The notes under the pieces were generated by a model. That model was not told where the DNA came from. It did no database searches and worked only from the letters and a program-made list of their open reading frames with translations. From Leptoclinus maculatus (taxonomy: Eukaryota; Chordata; Actinopteri; Perciformes; Stichaeidae), in NCBI GenBank assembly GCA_032191485.1, contig JAVDOI010000007.1, positions 2,150,463-2,214,462 on the forward strand: a stretch of DNA of 64,000 nucleotides, in the 5' to 3' direction. Both the position numbers and the translations under genes were made by a program. Each line of letters begins with the position of its first letter. Within the stretch, counting starts at the first letter, position 1. Positions 58,748 through 64,000 of this stretch are shown here, one piece after another.

Positions 58748-59698
58748 CAAATGGCACTGGACTTGAATTTCTTTCTTTCCGTCACTCACAAAATGTATCA
58801 GTTCGATTCCAGCGGTAATTGATTTAAACAAGTAATACATGCGTCACCTTGAATTTGTTCAGAGACATAATTCAGCCGGGTCATGTTGAAGCAGATAATC
58901 TGCCTCATGTACTACTGTCAGAATATAGTGACAGTTTGAGCAAATACCAGGAAGAAGTTATTACTATTACATTCACCAACTGTAGCTGTGTTATAATCAG
59001 CTGTATCAATGTCATTCATGAGGTCTAAAAGTGAAAATGTCTCCTTATTAGGTGTCATTTCCGAGTTCCCAGTTACAGATTTCAACCAGAACACCACCTG
59101 ATTACAGACCCACTGACCCCAACCTCAAAATCCAAGATGGCTACACCTTTACTTTACTTTACTTATGAGACTAAAACGGTCAAAGCACAGAGGTGTTATT
59201 TTAACTCCAGTGTTTCTGTTATTGTTAAAGACTTCACTAGATCACAGAGCAGTTCTCAATTCTAGAAATTGGAACAATGGAGACATCTGATTGGCTGGCT
59301 GTCCTCTGAACTTGGAACAATTCAGCTCTCTTAATAGTCTGATGTGGAGCAGGTCAGCGGTTCGATCCCCGGCCGGTTCACAGATGGAGACGAGCTTTAG
59401 GAGTGTGAGTCAGCTAGAATACAGAACAGTGTGGGGTAGTGGTGATTAATGTAGAGCAGTAAAAGTAATATATGTATTATGATTAAATATGCAGGATGTC
59501 TTATGTACCTTCACAAAAACAATCAGACCGAAAGACCAAAAGGCAGAAATTTAAATGTCTAAAGCTCATAAACAGGCCTAATCTGAGAGTGTTTATATCA
59601 TATGAAGAGGAATAACATGTTTGGAGCACTAAAGTTCTAATAAGATGAATTAATGGTGTAACGTTGCTTAACATGAGCTGATGAATCCATTAAACCTT

Positions 59699-59732
59699 TA
59701 AAGTGTCTCATGCAGCAGCATGAGACACTTTA
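59699..59732. repeat. Perfect 15-bp hairpin
   Basis: TAAAGTGTCTCATGC, loop AGCA, GCATGAGACACTTTA: 15 paired bases with no mismatch. It could extrude as a cruciform or fold in RNA. It is too short for a standard microRNA precursor. Confidence 0.85.
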
Positions 59733-60537
59733 TTGACTAGTGTTTCAGGTAAATGTCATGTTTACATGTAATGAATTATTAATAATCTGAAATAATAAAG
59801 ACTCCAAACAAAGAGCAGATTGTAGAACTTATTTTGAAATGATAATACAGCATACAATACATAATACAATATAATATTCGTATGGGATATAAGATATAGT
59901 ACAAGGTGAAATGTTGGAATACACTATTAAATATAAAGTAGAGCAATATGACACAGTATGATATATATAATGAATAATATAGTACGATACATACATATTA
60001 TATATAATAATATAAATCAGTCCTAACGTCCACCTCTTTCTGCACAGATAAAACAAGTCAGCACAATTCTTACAGAAACACTTCCGGCGATGTCCTTCAA
60101 AATAAAGCGTCTGTTAAAAATATCCCCTTCCTTACTGTTGCTGTAGTTTTTGAAATTGCATCAAAGCATGTAACCACATTGATCCATAATGGCTTTAACG
60201 TTAGTGCCAGGAAAACTAAAAACTCGGCTTAGAAACAGGACATTCTGTGACATTCTCGGGACCTCACCGGTGATAGAACCTGGTGAACTGCACAAACTGT
60301 AGGTTCATGTCTCCTGTGGGTTTGAGAAGATACTTCATTGGACATGTTGACCATCATTTAAACAGCCTATGGTTATCACAATGACTAACAGTGAATCCAC
60401 TTAGGCACACTTTTGTAAAGCTATTTAATAGCACATTAGGTATCATGATACAGTAGTCTACTACAGAGTCAAATAATATAAATAAACTTTACGGCTGTAG
60501 TTATGATTTTGGACAGTAAACATTACTCAATGAGAAA

Positions 60538-60540
<3 letters not shown>

Positions 60541-60580
<40 letters not shown>
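60541..60580. repeat. (TA)n microsatellite
   Basis: About 38 bp of TA. Confidence 0.95.
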
Positions 60581-61704
60581 CAATGTACTACATGAGTTTA
60601 CACCACTGTCAAAGCTCAGTCCTTTCATGAATAATATTCACTCTTTCTGTCCGACTGTTTCTCTCCAAAATAAAACAAGGATACACACAAACTGTCATCA
60701 GACTGCCAGGAAGTATAAAAAACCCAATGTTTACAGAGAAAAGTTAGACTACAGAGACAGTCTCTAGTGTTAATACGAACAGTCAGTGAGGAATACAACA
60801 TCACGTCCTGATTGAGTCCAGATGTGATGCTTTGTTCTAGATAGATAGATCACCTGTCCCTCACAATGTGCCTGTGTAAACCATAATGACGAGCAGGTAC
60901 AACATGATTGTATTCAGTATTATTACATCATTCCCCTCAAGTCAGTGATGCGTCTCACTTTACGGTTCACTGCAAACGGGTAGAAAGAAATGCATGGCGA
61001 TGCCGTGCTTTTACTTTGAAGGAATTCACCGGACGTCTGGCGTTTCTGGATCAGACGGAGCTGCTCTTAAATTCGGCTAAAATCACAAACGAACATAAGC
61101 GTTTAATTTGACTCACACTTTGTGTCAGTTGCGGTTAACACAGGAGTTAATGGCAAGAAGAGGAAACTAGTGGGTTTAGAAAACAGCGAGGTTCTTTCGA
61201 GCCAAATGATCGGAAGTTTCTCTTAGAAACACCGGAGGTTTTCTACACATTGTTCGGGTCCTCTTCGCGGCTCTCACGGAAGATTTTTTTTAGACCATAT
61301 CTAAGCGATGAAACGGGGAAATGAGGCGTTCGGGTGAAGTTTACGACGAGAAAATGCTTACAGCTGAACTCAGCAGCGTTACACTCAACTCTCGCGATGT
61401 TTTGTAGACAACGTCGCGAGGACGTGACAAAATAAACAAGTTTAAGCGTTAAGTTAACCTCTGAAAACACAGTTCGAGTCCTTCTTTAGGCTTCTTTTCT
61501 CGGTCACGCAGACAGTGAAGAACGCTCATATTTGAGCAGGTTTTGTGGTAGTTTTTAGAGTTTAAAACAGTGTTTAACAGCGTGAAAGACACGTCTGCTG
61601 CTTCCCGCTCTGTGCTGCAGTAGCGCCAGCGGCCGCGGTGGCGCTGTTTTGCCAAAATAGCAAAGAAATACTTGTCATTAATCATAAAAAATAGGATTTT
61701 TATG

Positions 61705-61754
61705 AAAATTGTGAACGCTTCACGAGTTTGCGTGTCATCCTTGCGCCAGGGGCC

Positions 61755-61789
<35 letters not shown>

Positions 61790-61811
61790 CATGTGTTAGC
61801 TGAACTAACAC
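61705..61811 (-). ncRNA. U6 spliceosomal RNA-like gene, variant 5' stem-loop
   Basis: The minus strand gives a 107-nt unit in register with vertebrate U6. Nucleotides from ACACATGTACTAAAATTGG through ACGATACAGAGAAGATTAGC and ATGGCCCCTG to GGATGACACGCAAA and CGTGAAGCGTT are almost identical, including the ACAGAGA box (5' splice-site contact) and AGC triad, and it ends in TTTT. Differences: GTGTTAGTTCAGCTAACAC replaces the normal first 19 nt but is the same length and pairs perfectly; one extra G occurs in the internal stem-loop (CCCCTGGCGCAAGG); and AAATTCG has become AAACTCG. U6 is the catalytic RNA of the spliceosome, made by RNA polymerase III. Proper upstream elements argue against a retropseudogene; the extra G leaves function open. 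Confidence 0.8.
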
Positions 61812-61834
61812 AACAGCACAATGATCCTGGGGGG

Positions 61835-61875
61835 TATTTATAGGGGTCTTAGCAGTAAAGCTCCTGTACACGGTA
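61835..61875 (-). promoter_or_regulatory. Type 3 Pol III promoter elements of the U6-like gene
   Basis: On the minus strand TATAAATA lies at -24 to -31 from the first U6 base (61842-61835), the standard U6 TATA position. TACCGT (61875-61870), the core of the proximal sequence element, lies at -59 to -64, also as expected. The rest of the PSE match is weak and no distal octamer was found. Confidence 0.65.
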
Positions 61876-61879
61876 CGAG

Positions 61880-63600
61880 ATAACAAGGCTGTGAGGGAGC
61901 AACAAACTGGCTTTAGCTTGCTTTATCTAGACAGAGAATACAAGTTTACAGAGGTGTGGGCGCTGTGCTGTGAGCCCTGTATGTATCGTGACCCACAAGA
62001 ACCCGGTCTGACCCACTTCAGGTCCCGTCTGCCTCACCGAGGCACTCACCAGACTGATGGGAATTTTATGCACTGAGCCTTTACGTCAGACGGACAGGAT
62101 TTGTGCTCTGAGGGGCGAGAGAACAAAAGATCTACTCACGGCTCCTCCCCTTGCATTCCTCCCCCCACTGAAACCCCCAGCTGGGCTCCAGGAGCTGAGT
62201 GACAGAGAGGGAGACAGAGAAGGAGACAGAGGAGGGAGGGAAGACACAGAGACACACATGCTGCAATAAGTCATCGGTTCTTTCACCGGGATGTTCAACC
62301 TCCTCGGCTCAGCGCGACAGTTGAATTGCAGCATGGACTCCTGTTCGACTGCTGTTTGTCGGTTTGTGCAGCCTGAGCAGAAGGAGAGAGACACATTGCA
62401 GGATTCACGATAAGAAACAAACTGGCAAACAGAAGGAGCAGGAGAGGAAACAAGGAGGTGTTTACTGCTGGAGCTTTGTGTGCACTTCATCAGCAGCTAA
62501 ACTCTTCCCAACCTAACAAGCTCTATAGCCCACATTATCAGGAGTAGAGACAAAGGGGAGTGCTGTTTCACCTCATTCACAGTCAAACTACCAGTGTTCC
62601 TATGAACCCAACGAGTCTTTGAGTGTTTGTTATTCAAGTAAATAAACTCTGTTCTTTATTTTCACATTATGTGGTTTCTTCCTGCTTCCTACTTCCTGTT
62701 TTCATTCAAAAACAATTATAATGCAGTTTCACAAACTCACCACCAGGTGTCAGCCTTTGACCAGTCTATGGAGAGACTGCGGTCTCGCTGCAGAACCAAC
62801 ATACAAAAATAAACATTAGTCACAACTGGATTCATTTATATAACTGTATGCATCCTTGAAGGTGAATTGTTGTATTGTTTAACAATAATCAGCCACGAAA
62901 CACGCTCTCATTATCGTACGAGTGGAAATCGACAAACAATATTCAATTGATGAAATCTCTAACTTTACTTTTGTTTTGCTTTTCCACAAAGAGTGCTCAC
63001 TCCCACAAACATGAAACATGAGTTTTTTACTTTGGGAGTTTAGACTAGGAGATTAGGCATACAACTAACTCACCAATGAGCTCTTATTTTAATTAAATTG
63101 TAACTTCTAGAATCCTTACTGACGCAGTTAAAACTCAAAACAGTGACAGTGAGTGTAAACACAATACAAGTTGTAATTATACAGGAATAAAGTGTCTCTT
63201 TGATTATTCAGTATCCTACCGTAGACACGGGTCGGGCAGCAGGCGTTAACCTCCAGCAACATGTGAAGCTTCGACAATGACTTTACCGAAGCGTGTTGAT
63301 GGCTGGAAATCGCCTATCGCCCCATCGAAAGAGCGACCAGCCAATCACAGCCGCTCATTAAGAAACTGACAATCTTCATTAAGATGGGTACTAAATTCAG
63401 GGAGGCATAATCATAATAATGAAGACAGGTGATTAGCTTGAGCCGTGGCATCCTGTTAGAGCAGTCGGAGCTTTACAATTGCAACATGTTGCGTCCTTCT
63501 AACGTCCTAAGAGTCGATGAGAAGTTTTAGCACACTCGACACCTGGCTTCTGTTTACAAGTTGTTCCGAAGGCGAGCTGCAAACGTGTTTTATTCCAGTC
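61880..63600. other. Intergenic, no gene recognised
   Basis: 62200-62260 is purine-rich (GAGAGGGAGACAGAG type). No exon or repeat boundary is recognised. Confidence 0.5.
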
Positions 63601-63654
63601 CCTCCCACTCCTGTCTGTGCCAGGATGGTACCACCTGCCCTATACGGGCAACCA

Positions 63655-63880
63655 ACATCTAGCCAATGGGCCACGACGTCGCGGCACATTGCATTCTGGG
63701 TAGTGGGCGCCATGTTTTAGCAGGGTTGTTTATTTGCAGTTTTTGCATTGTTACAAACACGAAACAACAGACAAAACTGTTGCTTGTACATTGTCACGTT
63801 AATGACAATACAACTATAAGAAGTTATGGTGTGACGTCTAAACTGAGCCGAAGGGCCAGATATTAGCCGCCATGCTAACA
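63655..63880. promoter_or_regulatory. Promoter-like motif cluster near right window edge
   Basis: AGCCAATGGG (CCAAT box), CACGACGTCGCGG (CRE-like), GCATTCTGGGTAGT (reverse complement ACTACCCAGAATGC, close to the ZNF143/THAP11 site) and GGGCGCCATGTTTT (YY1-like) lie within 60 bp, with another GCCGCCATG near 63868. Such a cluster is typical of housekeeping promoters. No transcript can be shown in the window. Confidence 0.4.
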
Positions 63881-64000
63881 TCATTGATAACTAACGCAGC
63901 TCATTAGCAAACGGCTTCTTGTAGGTTGTCACGTTACTGAGATGACATTCATTAGATTAATATATGAAGTGTAGAAGCTGAGGGCTAACGTTAGCTAGCT

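Larger units (their letters stand above)
58770..61704. other. Intergenic downstream of gal
   Basis: No protein gene is recognised. 59356-59372 (GCGGTTCGATCCCCGGC) resembles a tRNA B box without a matching A box, probably a SINE remnant. 60541-60580 is TA. 61240-61640 is moderately CpG-rich without recognisable coding. Confidence 0.5.

Noticed and set aside
59340..59400. Possible tRNA gene (GGTTCGATCC B box)
   Set aside because: No A box or cloverleaf at the right distance upstream; more likely a SINE remnant.
61243..61685. Minus-strand frames (75 and 78 codons) next to the U6-like gene
   Set aside because: No homology recognised and no splice or start context; the CpG content alone does not support a gene.

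Overview
This looks like nuclear DNA from a bony fish, most likely a teleost. It has short vertebrate exons in long introns, many CA/TG and TA microsatellites, hAT-type DNA transposons, L2-like LINE fragments, and two genes whose predicted proteins match vertebrate families. There is no operon structure, CRISPR array or prokaryotic feature. The species cannot be named from the sequence.

Two protein genes can be reconstructed exon by exon with exact splice phases. (1) cfdp1 (Bucentaur/BCNT family, Swc5-like subunit of SRCAP-type chromatin remodellers) lies on the minus strand at 21955-9053: seven coding exons, 930 bp, 309 residues. Three of its introns carry three unrelated expanded tandem arrays: 18 copies of 26 bp, 41 copies of 21 bp, and about 1 kb of CCTC/CCAT repeats. 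(2) gal (preprogalanin) lies on the plus strand at about 48.1-58.77 kb: a non-coding first exon, then coding exons that encode the signal peptide, galanin, and GMAP. One exon (53296-53367) is exactly 72 bp and sits inside the galanin peptide. Skipping it gives canonical galanin; including it gives a long form with a new Arg-Arg right after galanin residue 13.

A third gene is RNA: a full-length 107-nt U6 snRNA-like gene on the minus strand at 61811-61705. It has a TATA element and a partial PSE match at the proper Pol III distances, and a 5' stem-loop rewritten by paired substitutions.

Between cfdp1 and gal lies a decayed multi-exon gene of a multicopy fish family (resembling proteins annotated as SAMD3-like), on the minus strand at 33817-25931. 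It has an in-frame TGA and a 1-bp frameshift, and a 4.7-kb L2-like LINE sits in one of its introns. That LINE was itself split inside its reverse transcriptase by a 1051-bp hAT-type element with a perfect 8-bp target duplication.

Layout: 0-9 kb mostly repeats and AT-rich intergenic DNA with a GC-rich island near 3.1-3.6 kb; 9-22 kb cfdp1; 22-48 kb a transposon-rich interval with at least four hAT-type elements and the decayed gene; 48-59 kb gal, with LINE and MITE insertions in its introns; 59-64 kb intergenic DNA with the U6-like gene and a promoter-like motif cluster near 63.66 kb that may belong to a gene beyond the window.
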